From Clostridia bacterium (GTDB taxonomy: Bacteria; Bacillota; Clostridia; Oscillospirales; Acutalibacteraceae): 64,000 nt of DNA. Positions 1 to 8,132 of the stretch are shown here, in pieces. The notes beneath the pieces are model-generated. The model ran no database searches. It was not told the DNA's origin and worked only from the letters and a program-made list of their open reading frames with translations. The translations under genes and the position numbers were made by a program. The stretch spans positions 154,645-218,644 of the forward strand of contig JAFTWE010000018.1 in assembly GCA_017465465.1 (NCBI GenBank), in the 5' to 3' direction. Numbering within the stretch: position 1 is the stretch's first letter; every line of letters starts with the position of its first letter.

Positions 1-769
1 AATCATTGCTTGCACTTGCACCCAATGAGCCAGTGCAGAAGGTCAGTCCGTTACATGGGCTATCAACAAGCTTGAGAAAACGTCTGATATCTTCAATATT
101 TTTAATTATTCTGGGAAGACCGAAAATATCCCATGGTGGGTCATCCGGGTGAATTGCCATTTTTACATCGCACTCTTCGCAAACAGGGATAATTTCTTCA
201 AGGAAATGCTTTAAATTGTTCCACAAATCCTCTGCCGTAATACCCTTATACTTTTCAAAAAGCTCTTTAATTTCACCCATACGCTCGGTTTCCCAGCCGG
301 GCATAGCATATCCGTTTGAATTATCATCAATTTCGCGGAACATATCCTCGGGGCTCTTGCCTTCAATCTGCTTGCCGTTATAGCAAAGGCAGGTTGAGCC
401 GTCACCCATATCCATAGCAAGGTCTGTTCTTGTCCAGTCAAACACAGGCATAAAGTTATAGCAGATAACCTTAACACCTGCTTTTGCAAGGTTTCTGATA
501 CAAGCCTTGTAATTTTCTATATATTTCTCAGCACTGGGAAGACCTAATTTAATATCCTCGTGTACATTAACACTTTCGATACACTCCATTGTAAGGCCTG
601 CGGCTTCAATTTCTTTTTTCATATCCATAATCATATCAAGTGGCCACACTTCGCCTGCCGGAAGCTTGTGCAGAGCAGGAACTACGCCTGCAACACCGGG
701 GATTTGCTTAATTTGTTCAAGGGTTACGGTATCTTTTTCGGCACCGAACCAGCGTATTGTCATTTGCAT
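1..769 (-). CDS. uxuA: Mannonate dehydratase (C-terminus cut by window edge)
   Basis: UxuA converts D-mannonate to 2-keto-3-deoxygluconate in glucuronate catabolism, in the cytoplasm. About 256 residues are present; the family is usually near 350, so the 3' end lies outside the window. The protein begins MQMTIRWFGAEKDTVTLEQI, contains the metal-site segment around AIHPDDPPW and ends at the edge in GLTFCTGSLGASASND, all characteristic of UxuA. The ATG at 769 is preferred over the one at 763 because an AAAGGATGG ribosome site lies about ten bases upstream. It follows two oxidoreductase genes on the same strand with 20 bases between, so it is probably the last or a middle gene of a uronate operon. 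Family assignment is secure; the missing end cannot be assessed. Confidence 0.93.
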   Translation of the reverse strand, partial: MQMTIRWFGAEKDTVTLEQIKQIPGVAGVVPALHKLPAGEVWPLDMIMDMKKEIEAAGLTMECIESVNVHEDIKLGLPSAEKYIENYKACIRNLAKAGVKVICYNFMPVFDWTRTDLAMDMGDGSTCLCYNGKQIEGKSPEDMFREIDDNSNGYAMPGWETERMGEIKELFEKYKGITAEDLWNNLKHFLEEIIPVCEECDVKMAIHPDDPPWDIFGLPRIIKNIEDIRRFLKLVDSPCNGLTFCTGSLGASASND

Positions 770-789
770 GATAATACCATCCTTTCAAA

Positions 790-1818
790 TTATTTTACAA
801 AATCTTTCATTACAATAGTCTTGCCGCTTTTTGATGATTCATATACAGCGAGAAGCTCATAAACAGCTCTGCTCGCCTCTTTAGCATTTATAAAGAACGG
901 CTTGTCCGCTCTTACACAGTCGTAAAAATCAGAAATGAGATGGGTATGACTGTCACCCCATTCTTTTTTGCCCACAAAATCTGATTCTGATTTTTGTGAG
1001 AAAATCACCTGAGCACCGTTGTCTATTTTATAGACAGTGCTTCCCTCAACACGGACAACCGCCTTCTCACAAGTAATTTCAACTATCGGGTCAGAGTTTG
1101 AGCCTGCCGCATTTGTTGCAAAATAAACTGCTCTTGAACCGTCTGTGTAAGTAAAATATACACTTGCGGTATCTTCAACCTCTATAGTTTCTTTTAAGTG
1201 GAAATTTGAAATATGTCCCTCTACGGTATCCGTCGTCTTTCCACACAGATACTGCATAAGGTCGTGAGTATGAATTGCCTGATTTATAAGCACTCCTCCG
1301 CATTCCTGCGCCCAGGTGCCGCGCCACTCATCGGCATTATAATAATCTTCATCACGTCGCCAGGTCACAACTGCTCTTGCACTCTTAACATCACCGTATT
1401 TTTTACTTTCAATCAGTTCTTTTGCAAAAACAACTGAGGAATTATATCTGTTCTGAAAGCAAACTGCAACCTTGCCGTTTGACTTTTCTTCAGCTTTAAT
1501 AAGCTGTTTTAATCCATCCGCAGATGTTCCGCAAGGCTTTTCGAGCACAACATTTATATTCCTTTTAAGAGCCTCAACAGCCATTTCAACATGAAGATAA
1601 TGAGGCGTGCAGATATGAACAACATCGGGCTTTTCATTATCTAACATTTCAATGTAGTCATAATATGCCCTGCAATTGTTATCCTGAGCCGCACGGTCTG
1701 CCCTTTCGGGAACAATATCTGCAACAGCCGTTAATTCTATGTCTTTATCTTTTAATACATTTATGGCATTCAGGTGGCATTTTGAAATGCCACCACAGCC
1801 AACAAGATTTATTTTCAT
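790..1818 (-). CDS. Gfo/Idh/MocA family NAD(P)-dependent oxidoreductase
   Basis: Cytoplasmic 342-residue oxidoreductase acting on a sugar, uronate or sugar derivative; the substrate is not predictable. The N-terminal Rossmann fold shows the nucleotide loop LVGCGGIS near residues 5-12, and the family motif EKPCG is near residue 93. The C-terminal sheet domain has GGVLINQAIHTHDL around residue 175, where this family places its catalytic His/Lys region. It is a paralogue of the C-terminal half of the next upstream gene: both share the ICTPHY and EKP stretches. It sits between that fusion gene and uxuA, suggesting one transcript for uronate or oxidised-glycoside processing. A GGGG Shine-Dalgarno precedes the ATG at 1818. 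Confidence 0.88.
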   Translation of the reverse strand: MKINLVGCGGISKCHLNAINVLKDKDIELTAVADIVPERADRAAQDNNCRAYYDYIEMLDNEKPDVVHICTPHYLHVEMAVEALKRNINVVLEKPCGTSADGLKQLIKAEEKSNGKVAVCFQNRYNSSVVFAKELIESKKYGDVKSARAVVTWRRDEDYYNADEWRGTWAQECGGVLINQAIHTHDLMQYLCGKTTDTVEGHISNFHLKETIEVEDTASVYFTYTDGSRAVYFATNAAGSNSDPIVEITCEKAVVRVEGSTVYKIDNGAQVIFSQKSESDFVGKKEWGDSHTHLISDFYDCVRADKPFFINAKEASRAVYELLAVYESSKSGKTIVMKDFVK

Positions 1819-1841
1819 TTGGAAATACCCCGATTAACGAC

Positions 1842-3857
1842 TCAGAATGTACTGCTCATATCCTTTTCAACTGTTTCAACAACATTCTCTTTAACCTTTG
1901 AAGTTGCAACTCTCTTCTGAAGCTCAGCATAAAATACATCTTCATCAACAGGAAGTGATACAGCTTCATCGGTCCAGCTTGAAAGATGAGCCGCATTTGA
2001 AATCATAAGACCTCTGATACCCTCAGTACCGTTGGCAACCAGCGGAGTTCCGTTGAGAATATGTGAAGAAAATGCATTGAGAACACCTGAATGCTGTTCA
2101 TTAAGACCATCAGTTTCAACTTCAATTTTAGTAGTGCCGATATCAGTAAATCCTTTATCGCAGTTTTTGCAGTTATCACTGATTGGTGTATCAAGAACTG
2201 TAAGAGTAAGGGTCTCGGAATTTTCGCAAACAAGCTTAGCCTTGTCCATAGTGATTTCAAAACGGTTAGTACCCGGGTAATCACCAGTTGTGGTGATAAA
2301 TACGCCTGTTGCACCGTTTGGATATTCAGCATAAATTGTAACATCATCTTCAACTTCAATGTCGTGCCATTTTCCGTTATGGCAGAAAGCACGGATTTTT
2401 GAAGGCATACCGCAAATCCACTGCCACAAGTCAAGCTGATGTGGGCTCTGGTTAAGAAGAACGCCGCCGCCTTCACCTGCCCAGGTTGCACGCCATCCGC
2501 CTGAATTATAATAAGCCTGTGTTCTGTACCAGTCTGTAATAATCCAGTTCACACGGCGGATTTCACCGTATTCACCGCTGTCAACAATTTCTTTAATCTT
2601 TCTGTAGACACAGTTTGTTCTCTGATTGAACATCATAGCAAAAACCTTGTCGCTCTTTTCGGCGGCCTCATTCATTTCACGAACCTGCTTTGTGTAAACA
2701 CCTGCAGGCTTTTCTGAAACAACATGGAGATTTTTGCTAAGTGCTTCCATAACAAGTGGCGGGTGGAAATAGTGAGGAGTACAAATTACAACTGCATCAA
2801 CCTCGCCGCTGTCCATCAATTCAGAAGCACTGTTATATCTCTTTGCCCAAGGAAGATTTTCCTCAGCCCATTCAAGCTTTTCGGGAACGATATCTGCCAC
2901 TGCGGTAATACGCATATCTTTGATTTTACCGTCGAGGAAATTTCTTGCGTGAGATGTACCCATATTACCCATACCGATAATACCGAATCTGATTGGCTGA
3001 GCTTCTTTTGCAACCTTGTGCATAGCATCTGCGGCAGCCTTGAATGATTCTGCGTGAGAAGCATAAACATTCTTTTCCATCATTTTTTCAGTAGCATCGT
3101 CAGCTTCAAGATTTGAAAGACCGTCAAACACCTTGAGATGAGGCTCAAGAGAAAGAACTCTTACACCGTCTTTCTGAGCAAACATTTTAAGAAGAGCAAG
3201 CACATTGCCGTCACCCTCACCTGAAGGAACAACCGTACCGCCATCAAAAAGAGCATCCTTAACATGGAAATATTCAATCTTATCGCCGATAAGCTCATAA
3301 GCCTTAAGAGTATCAACTCCGCACTGAACAAAGTTTGACGGGTCAAAAACACCAAGAAGGTTATCACAAGCACGAAGAACATCGTTCATTCTTTCACCGG
3401 TGTCGCCGTAAACATCCTTTTCATTTTCAAGGCAAGGGATAACACCCTGCTCTGTGGCATAATCTGCCATAGCTTTTACTCGACGGATAACCTCGTCTTT
3501 ATATTCTTCATGACTTTCTCCTTTTGTGAAGAAGAAAGAGAAAATTCTTATGTATTTTGCATCAAGTGCCTTAGCAACAGCAACTGTATTTTTAAACTTT
3601 TCAAAATGAGGCTCAAAATCGTCGGTAATTTCAATTTTACCGTAGCCTGAACCGATTGAAGCAACCTTCATTCCCTGCTCATCAATCTCTTTTTTCATAG
3701 CTTCCGCTTCTTCAACAGTGAAGTCATTGATAGACTTATCACCAAAACCGCGAAGCTCCATATGTGTAATTCCGTTTGCTTTGCAGGCCGCCATCTGACC
3801 GCCGATTGTGGTTTCTCCGGATTCATCACAGAATGCGGAAAAAATAAAATGTGCCAT
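1842..3857 (-). CDS. Fused sugar isomerase/epimerase (TIM barrel) - Gfo/Idh/MocA oxidoreductase
   Basis: A 671-residue protein with two enzyme domains in one frame. Residues about 1-300 are a xylose-isomerase-like TIM barrel (AP endonuclease 2 superfamily): the four expected metal ligands appear in CLENEKD, GVFDPSN, EYFHVKDA and LSLEPHL. Residues about 330-671 are a Gfo/Idh/MocA oxidoreductase with GIIGMGNMG and the EKPAG motif. The longer open frame starts at 3998, but the ATG at 3857 has a GGGAGAGG ribosome site and the preceding residues look non-coding. First gene of the operon with the neighbouring Gfo/Idh/MocA gene and uxuA. By analogy with separate proteins of these families it may oxidise a sugar and then isomerise or eliminate it; that is inference. 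The fusion is the unusual feature. Confidence 0.87.
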   Translation of the reverse strand: MAHFIFSAFCDESGETTIGGQMAACKANGITHMELRGFGDKSINDFTVEEAEAMKKEIDEQGMKVASIGSGYGKIEITDDFEPHFEKFKNTVAVAKALDAKYIRIFSFFFTKGESHEEYKDEVIRRVKAMADYATEQGVIPCLENEKDVYGDTGERMNDVLRACDNLLGVFDPSNFVQCGVDTLKAYELIGDKIEYFHVKDALFDGGTVVPSGEGDGNVLALLKMFAQKDGVRVLSLEPHLKVFDGLSNLEADDATEKMMEKNVYASHAESFKAAADAMHKVAKEAQPIRFGIIGMGNMGTSHARNFLDGKIKDMRITAVADIVPEKLEWAEENLPWAKRYNSASELMDSGEVDAVVICTPHYFHPPLVMEALSKNLHVVSEKPAGVYTKQVREMNEAAEKSDKVFAMMFNQRTNCVYRKIKEIVDSGEYGEIRRVNWIITDWYRTQAYYNSGGWRATWAGEGGGVLLNQSPHQLDLWQWICGMPSKIRAFCHNGKWHDIEVEDDVTIYAEYPNGATGVFITTTGDYPGTNRFEITMDKAKLVCENSETLTLTVLDTPISDNCKNCDKGFTDIGTTKIEVETDGLNEQHSGVLNAFSSHILNGTPLVANGTEGIRGLMISNAAHLSSWTDEAVSLPVDEDVFYAELQKRVATSKVKENVVETVEKDMSSTF

Positions 3858-3885
3858 TACTATCCTCTCCCTTTGGAGTAAATTT

Positions 3886-3899
3886 GCAACCATAGTTGC
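3886..3899. promoter_or_regulatory. Inverted repeat, possible operator of the uxuA operon
   Basis: GCAAC-cata-GTTGC lies 29 bases upstream of the fusion-gene start, between it and a weak TATTAT-like -10 element on the minus strand. Its position downstream of the presumed promoter and its TTGCAAC half-site resemble LacI/GntR-type operators of sugar operons. No regulator gene is adjacent, so the assignment rests only on symmetry and position. Confidence 0.35.
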
Positions 3900-3982
3900 G
3901 TACATTAAAATAATATCACAAAACTGCAACAAATGGAATAGAAAATCATAAGAAATATTAGAAATTTTTTGCTTTTTTACAT

Positions 3983-4015
3983 AAGAAAAAGCCGACACAA
4001 CAAGATGTATCGGCT
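3983..4015 (-). terminator. Intrinsic terminator after the 4.0-4.7 kb gene
   Basis: On the minus strand AGCCGATACA pairs with TGTGTCGGCT (ten pairs, one G-U, six-base loop) and is followed by TTTTTC. It lies just beyond the stop codon at 4024 and isolates the rsmI group from the uxuA operon. Confidence 0.85.
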
Positions 4016-4023
4016 AAAATAAA

Positions 4024-4659
4024 TCATATAAAAGCATTGAAGTTTGCTCTGATATAATCAGAAGTTCTTTTCAAGACTGCTTCTTTTTCTTTTTTCATAA
4101 AATCACAATACTGACTGTCAAGTGAATTCACCTTATTTTCATCATAAGAAACATCTTCATTATTATCGTCAAGCATTACAAATTGAGAGGAGAAAATCTC
4201 AGCAAGTTCACCGCCGATAACATCCTTAACAGCCCTTTTAGCTATAGACGTAAGAGGCTCACCGTTAGCTCTGAAAAAGTCAGAGAGCGTGGTGTACTTA
4301 CTGTCTTCAAAAACATAATTTAAAGCGTAGATGTTTTGCTTAACCTCATTGAGCTTCATAAATTCTTCGTTCATATCGGGAAGCTTTTCTATAGACATCT
4401 GAACATTAGCGGCAAAGCCGAAAATAAGGCGTTCATCGTCAATAGCGGGGTCTGTCAGCAAACTCTCACGGAGAACTCTGAACTGATTGCGAAGAGCCTT
4501 TTCTTTTTCAAGCTGAGCTATGATTTTTTCACGCTCTTCTTTGCGCTTTTGCCCCGAAACAATAGCTTTAATCCAAACAAAAACTGTAAGACCTATAAGC
4601 ACAACAAACACCGGAACAAGATACCAATGCTGTGAAATATAACTTAAAAAATCAGCCAT
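4024..4659 (-). CDS. Membrane-anchored protein of unknown function
   Basis: 211 residues, not assigned to a known family. A single hydrophobic segment (YLVPVFVVLIGLTVFVW, residues about 12-30) is followed by a charged, Lys/Glu-rich stretch likely to form a coiled coil (about 35-60) and a mainly helical cytoplasmic domain. This suggests an N-terminally anchored protein facing the cytoplasm. The frame is open further upstream into rsmI, but the ATG at 4659 follows a clear CGGAGGTTAAA site, so that start is used; it leaves 13 bases to the rsmI stop. Probably co-transcribed with rsmI and trmN6. No catalytic motif was seen. Confidence 0.75.
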   Translation of the reverse strand: MADFLSYISQHWYLVPVFVVLIGLTVFVWIKAIVSGQKRKEEREKIIAQLEKEKALRNQFRVLRESLLTDPAIDDERLIFGFAANVQMSIEKLPDMNEEFMKLNEVKQNIYALNYVFEDSKYTTLSDFFRANGEPLTSIAKRAVKDVIGGELAEIFSSQFVMLDDNNEDVSYDENKVNSLDSQYCDFMKKEKEAVLKRTSDYIRANFNAFI

Positions 4660-4672
4660 TTTAACCTCCGAA

Positions 4673-5494
4673 TTATAACAGTGATTTATAAATATCACCT
4701 TTTTTAAAGCCCGTAAGCTTTGCGGCATTTTTGGCGGCTTCACTGGTGCTCATACCGCTTTCAATGCTCTTTTTGGCAAGCTCTATTGCGTCCTCAAGAG
4801 TGAGCTCTTCTTCTGCCAAGGACTCTTCTTTACCCTTTAAAATCAGCACCATTTCACCCTTTAAGCCACCGTCACCGTAAAGGCGGACAGCTTCATCAAG
4901 GGTGGTTTTAATAACCTGCTCGTGAATTTTAGTAAGCTCTCTGACAATCGCGATTTCTCGGTTGCCGAAGACCTTATTCATATCCTTAAGAGTTGCGGCA
5001 AGCTTATGAGGAGCTTCATAAAAAATCATTGTTCTTGCTTCATTTCTCAATGAATCAAGGTGCTGAGCTCTGCCGGGTTTATTAACACTGAGAAAGCCCT
5101 CAAAGGTAAATCTGCCTGACGGTATACCTGAAAGAGCAAGAGCTGTTGCAAATGCACAAGGTCCGGGAACAGATTCCACAGCTATACCCTTTTCGTGGCA
5201 TTGGCGGACTAAATCCTCACCGGGGTCTGAAATGGCGGGCATACCTGCATCAGTCACTAATGCACAGGATTTTCCGCTTAAAATTTCAGCAATCACCTTT
5301 TCGCCGCTTTCTCTGATATTATGTTCAAAATAGCTCACCATTGGCTTTTTAATGCCAAAATGATTAAGAAGTTTAAGCGTAACTCTTGTATCTTCTGCGG
5401 CAATAAAATCACATTCAGAAAGAATACGGACAGCTCTCGGAGAAAAATCCTCCAGATTACCGATAGGGGTACCAACAACATAAAGCTTACTCAT
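4673..5494 (-). CDS. rsmI: 16S rRNA (cytidine(1402)-2'-O)-methyltransferase
   Basis: 273 residues, the family's normal length. RsmI uses S-adenosylmethionine to methylate the ribose of C1402 in the 16S rRNA decoding centre. The N-terminus carries the family signature VVGTPIGNLEDFSPRA, then AEDTR near residue 34 and the SAM-binding segment LVTDAGMPAISDPG near residue 80. The ATG at 5494 has an AAGGAGAA ribosome site. It overlaps the trmN6 stop by four bases (ATGA), indicating translational coupling of two RNA methylases, a common arrangement in Firmicutes. Confidence 0.95.
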   Translation of the reverse strand: MSKLYVVGTPIGNLEDFSPRAVRILSECDFIAAEDTRVTLKLLNHFGIKKPMVSYFEHNIRESGEKVIAEILSGKSCALVTDAGMPAISDPGEDLVRQCHEKGIAVESVPGPCAFATALALSGIPSGRFTFEGFLSVNKPGRAQHLDSLRNEARTMIFYEAPHKLAATLKDMNKVFGNREIAIVRELTKIHEQVIKTTLDEAVRLYGDGGLKGEMVLILKGKEESLAEEELTLEDAIELAKKSIESGMSTSEAAKNAAKLTGFKKGDIYKSLL

Positions 5495-6225
5495 TTATGA
5501 TTCTCCTTATACTCTCCGTAAATATTTATAACCTCGTCGCACAATTCACCCTCTGAATTGTATAATGCAAGAGGTGCTTCTACCTTCATAAAAGGCTTTG
5601 CGCCCTTTTTGCCCTCAATCATAAAAAGCCAGGGGGCGGTATCTGCTTTTTTAGACACAAAACGAAGCCGCTTTGGTTCAATGCCTGCATTTCGCATACT
5701 CACAATAGTGTCAGCAAGTCTTTCAGGTCGGTTACAAAGACACAAACGACCGCCAAAATTAAGAAGATGAGCCGCCGCCGCAGTAACATCGTCAACTGTG
5801 CAGGCTGTTTCATGCCTTGCAATTTTAGCCGATTCCGCTTTACTTTCAATACCTCCGTTAGAGGCTTTATACGGAGGATTCATAATAACAACATTAAAAG
5901 CCCCGTGAGGCAGAAGAGATTTTATATTTTTAATATCACCGTTAATAATCTCTGCTTTATTTTCAGCACCGCTGAGCCTGACAGACTCCAAAGCCTGCTC
6001 ATATCCGTTTTGCTGAATTTCAATTCCGGTTATATGCTTTCCGTTGCCATTTCGCAAAAGGAGCATAGGGATAATTCCGCAGCCTGTGCCCATGTCGCAT
6101 ACAATGTCGTTTTTATTAGGTTTTGCAAAATCAGCAAGCAAGACAGCATCAGTACCGAAAGTATGGTCACTGCTTACCGCTACTGAATAACCGCCGCCGA
6201 GATATTCGGTTTTATATTTATTCAT
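5491..6225 (-). CDS. TrmN6-type tRNA/RNA adenine-N6 methyltransferase
   Basis: 244 residues; SAM-dependent methylase of the TrmN6/YabB group, likely modifying adenine 37 of a tRNA, though the exact target in Firmicutes is not proven. Motif I is DMGTGCGIIP near residue 45, and the catalytic NPPY of N6-adenine methylases is present in VIMNPPYKA near residue 118. An upstream in-frame GTG at 6240 would place the GGAGG ribosome site inside the gene, so ATG 6225 is chosen. The pair with rsmI is a common Gram-positive context. Confidence 0.88.
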   Translation of the reverse strand: MNKYKTEYLGGGYSVAVSSDHTFGTDAVLLADFAKPNKNDIVCDMGTGCGIIPMLLLRNGNGKHITGIEIQQNGYEQALESVRLSGAENKAEIINGDIKNIKSLLPHGAFNVVIMNPPYKASNGGIESKAESAKIARHETACTVDDVTAAAAHLLNFGGRLCLCNRPERLADTIVSMRNAGIEPKRLRFVSKKADTAPWLFMIEGKKGAKPFMKVEAPLALYNSEGELCDEVINIYGEYKENHK

Positions 6226-6242
6226 ATAACCTCCGTACACAA

Positions 6243-6272
6243 AGAAAAAGCAGGGCAGTAAAACCGCCCTGC
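6243..6272 (-). terminator. Intrinsic terminator after the ferredoxin gene
   Basis: GCAGGGC and GCCCTGC form a seven-pair stem on the minus strand, followed by TTTTTCTTT. It lies between the ferredoxin stop (6294) and the trmN6 start. Confidence 0.85.
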
Positions 6273-6293
6273 AATATGCTTAATAAGCTTTAA

Positions 6294-6464
6294 TTATGCC
6301 TCGTGAGGAGCCTCAACAGGGCAAGCATCTGCACAAGCGCCGCAAGAAATGCAAGCGTCTGCATCGATAACATACTTTCCGTCGCCTTCAGAAATAGCTT
6401 CTACAGGACATTCAGATGCACAAGCGCCGCAAGCGATGCAATCATCAGAAATAACAAATGCCAT
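6294..6464 (-). CDS. 2[4Fe-4S] ferredoxin
   Basis: A 56-residue protein encoded between trmN6 and spoIID. Two classical clusters are visible: CIACGACASECP near residues 9-20 and CISCGACADACP near residues 38-49, each CxxCxxCxxxCP. This is the low-potential electron carrier typical of clostridial fermentation (pyruvate:ferredoxin oxidoreductase, hydrogenase, Rnf). An AAAGGAGG ribosome site precedes the ATG, and it has its own promoter and terminator, so it is monocistronic. The two cluster repeats are nearly identical, as in ancestral gene-duplicated ferredoxins. Confidence 0.96.
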   Translation of the reverse strand: MAFVISDDCIACGACASECPVEAISEGDGKYVIDADACISCGACADACPVEAPHEA

Positions 6465-6495
6465 CGTGTTTTCCTCCTTTTATGAGATTAACCTC

Positions 6496-6523
6496 ATTCT
6501 AACACATAGATTTTATTTTTCAA
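6496..6523 (-). promoter_or_regulatory. SigA-type promoter of the ferredoxin gene
   Basis: TTGAAA, 16-base spacer, TAGAAT on the minus strand, 32 bases upstream of the ferredoxin ATG. A small inverted repeat ATGAG-gttaat-CTCAT (6482-6497) overlaps the -10 and could be an operator. Confidence 0.65.
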
Positions 6524-6552
6524 TACTTTTTTTGAAAATTCATAAAAATTTT

Positions 6553-7497
6553 TTAATTTTTTAAAATTTTCAGCTCAGTCCCGGGGTAATAATGGCTGAG
6601 AATTTCCTGGAAAGAGGCTCCCTGTCGTGCCATATAATCCGCCCCGTATTGACTCATTCCCACAAAATGTCCGTTACCCCGGCAAGTAAAAACAACATTT
6701 TCCTCCCCTGTTTCTACATCAAAATCAGCACTTTTTAAAGAAAACATTTCTCTGAAAGCCGTTCCTGAAATGCTTTTTTCTCCGATTTTTACTGTTTTGA
6801 CATAACCGGAATCAAAGCGTTCAATTTTACCTAAATCATCAAATTCAATATCATTTTTCTTAAGTATATTTTTGAATTCATTTAGTGCTATTTTAGTTTT
6901 TGACTGATAATCAGGCGAAAGCTTATCACCCGCACTTACAACGGAAACAAGATAGCTTACCTTTTCACCCCAAACATTCTCAGCACTTTCTGTAACCCCT
7001 GAGCAGATATTGTGGTACACAGTCATTGCAGGCTCATTGTCATAGGAAAGATAAGAAAATAAGACCGCATCCACAGCATCAGAAATAATTTTTTCATTTT
7101 TATCAAAATCATCGCCCCATTTTTCTTTCCGTTCAGATTCATTTATGTAAGACTGATAAACAGAGCTGTCATCAGATATATCTGCACCGCCCAACTTTTC
7201 GGCATCCCTGGATGAAATATACTTTGCATAGGTGTAGCAAGCAACCGCCTGTGCCTTTAAAGCCTCGGTGTGGTAAGACGCGGGCATTTCCCCTGCCACG
7301 CTCCCGATTAGATATTCTCTTGTATCAACCGACTTAATAAATCCGTTATCTGATGACATAACCTTGATAACATTATTATCAGTACTTGTCTGTGATTGAA
7401 CAGATTCGCCCTCAACTCTTTCATACCTCACCGAAATAAGCGGTGTCATTATCATCATTATCCCCAGCAAGATACTTAGCATTATAAATCTTTTCAT
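6553..7497 (-). CDS. spoIID: Stage II sporulation protein D (SpoIID/LytB family)
   Basis: 314 residues. SpoIID is the lytic transglycosylase of the DMP engulfment complex, anchored in the mother-cell membrane, cutting septal peptidoglycan with SpoIIP and SpoIIM. A hydrophobic N-terminal segment (residues about 4-22) is followed by the SpoIID domain: YLIGSVAGEMPASYHTEALK contains the conserved Glu and KAQAVACYTYA follows; FTCRGNGHFVGMSQYGA near the C-terminus is the family signature. Of two candidate ATGs, 7497 gives seven bases to AGGAGG and is preferred over 7503. SpoIID and its paralogues share this signature, so a LytB-like paralogue is possible, but spoIIID in the window supports a spore former. 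Confidence 0.85.
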   Translation of the reverse strand: MKRFIMLSILLGIMMIMTPLISVRYERVEGESVQSQTSTDNNVIKVMSSDNGFIKSVDTREYLIGSVAGEMPASYHTEALKAQAVACYTYAKYISSRDAEKLGGADISDDSSVYQSYINESERKEKWGDDFDKNEKIISDAVDAVLFSYLSYDNEPAMTVYHNICSGVTESAENVWGEKVSYLVSVVSAGDKLSPDYQSKTKIALNEFKNILKKNDIEFDDLGKIERFDSGYVKTVKIGEKSISGTAFREMFSLKSADFDVETGEENVVFTCRGNGHFVGMSQYGADYMARQGASFQEILSHYYPGTELKILKN

Positions 7498-7551
7498 TAT
7501 CATTCCTCCTACTTGTCCGTTAAATAATATGCAGGAGAAATTAAAAAATAA

Positions 7552-7577
7552 CAAAAAAATCTCCGCTATAAGCGGAG
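7552..7577 (-). terminator. Intrinsic terminator after the NlpC/P60-like gene
   Basis: CTCCGCT-tat-AGCGGAG on the minus strand followed by ATTTTTTT, five bases past the stop codon at 7583. Confidence 0.88.
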
Positions 7578-7582
7578 AAGAA

Positions 7583-8125
7583 TTATACGGTTTCGGGTTT
7601 AGTTAAAAATTTATTGGCAAAGCCTCTCAGGTTGCCCTGAAAGCTAAGGGAAAGACCGCTGTGCTTTTTAAAATCTCTCGGAAAATACAGAGCAGTATTT
7701 TTCTTTAGCTTAACAGCATTGGACTTTTTTAGCACATGAGCCACAAAATGCGAGCAGAAAAATTCATATTTCCTCTGGCGGGGAATCCAGAAAAGCCCCG
7801 ACAAAACACCGAGCTTAGTGTAACGGTAAAGTTTTTTGTTCACCTTAAATTCATTGATGATGGCTTTAATTTTATCGTAAACCTCTTCAGAAACTTCAAT
7901 TTCGTAAAGCTGACAAGGAAAGGGCTTAAACTTTGAACGGAGAAACCTTGACACATCCTCCTCAACAAAGCCGTTGACCATAAAGCTGTAAAAGATGTTC
8001 ATATCTTCTTCAAGACCTATTGAAGAATGGGTATAATAACAGCTTGCAAAAAAGCCTGCGGCCCGTGAGCCGAAATCGTGCAGACGGGTCAAGAGAATAT
8101 ACACTTTTCTTGTTTTATGTTTCAT
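7583..8125 (-). CDS. Permuted NlpC/P60-like (YiiX/C92-type) cysteine hydrolase
   Basis: 180 residues without a signal peptide. The layout fits the circularly permuted papain-like/NlpC-P60 group, in which the His motif precedes the Cys motif: HSSIGLEEDM near residue 33 supplies the histidine and FFCSHFVAHVL near residue 123 supplies the candidate nucleophile cysteine. Such proteins cleave peptide, amide or acyl bonds; the substrate here is unknown. The gene is seven bases from the GT10 fucosyltransferase stop and shares its strand, so the two are probably co-transcribed. GAGGG precedes the ATG. Assignment is from motif order only. Confidence 0.62.
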   Translation of the reverse strand: MKHKTRKVYILLTRLHDFGSRAAGFFASCYYTHSSIGLEEDMNIFYSFMVNGFVEEDVSRFLRSKFKPFPCQLYEIEVSEEVYDKIKAIINEFKVNKKLYRYTKLGVLSGLFWIPRQRKYEFFCSHFVAHVLKKSNAVKLKKNTALYFPRDFKKHSGLSLSFQGNLRGFANKFLTKPETV

Positions 8126-8132
8126 ATAACCC

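Noticed and set aside
2003..2491. 162-codon frame inside the fusion gene
   Set aside because: Same strand, wrong frame; the oxidoreductase frame carries the motifs.
5767..6186. 139-codon open frame antisense to trmN6
   Set aside because: Opposite a clear methylase with motifs I and NPPY; no ribosome site.
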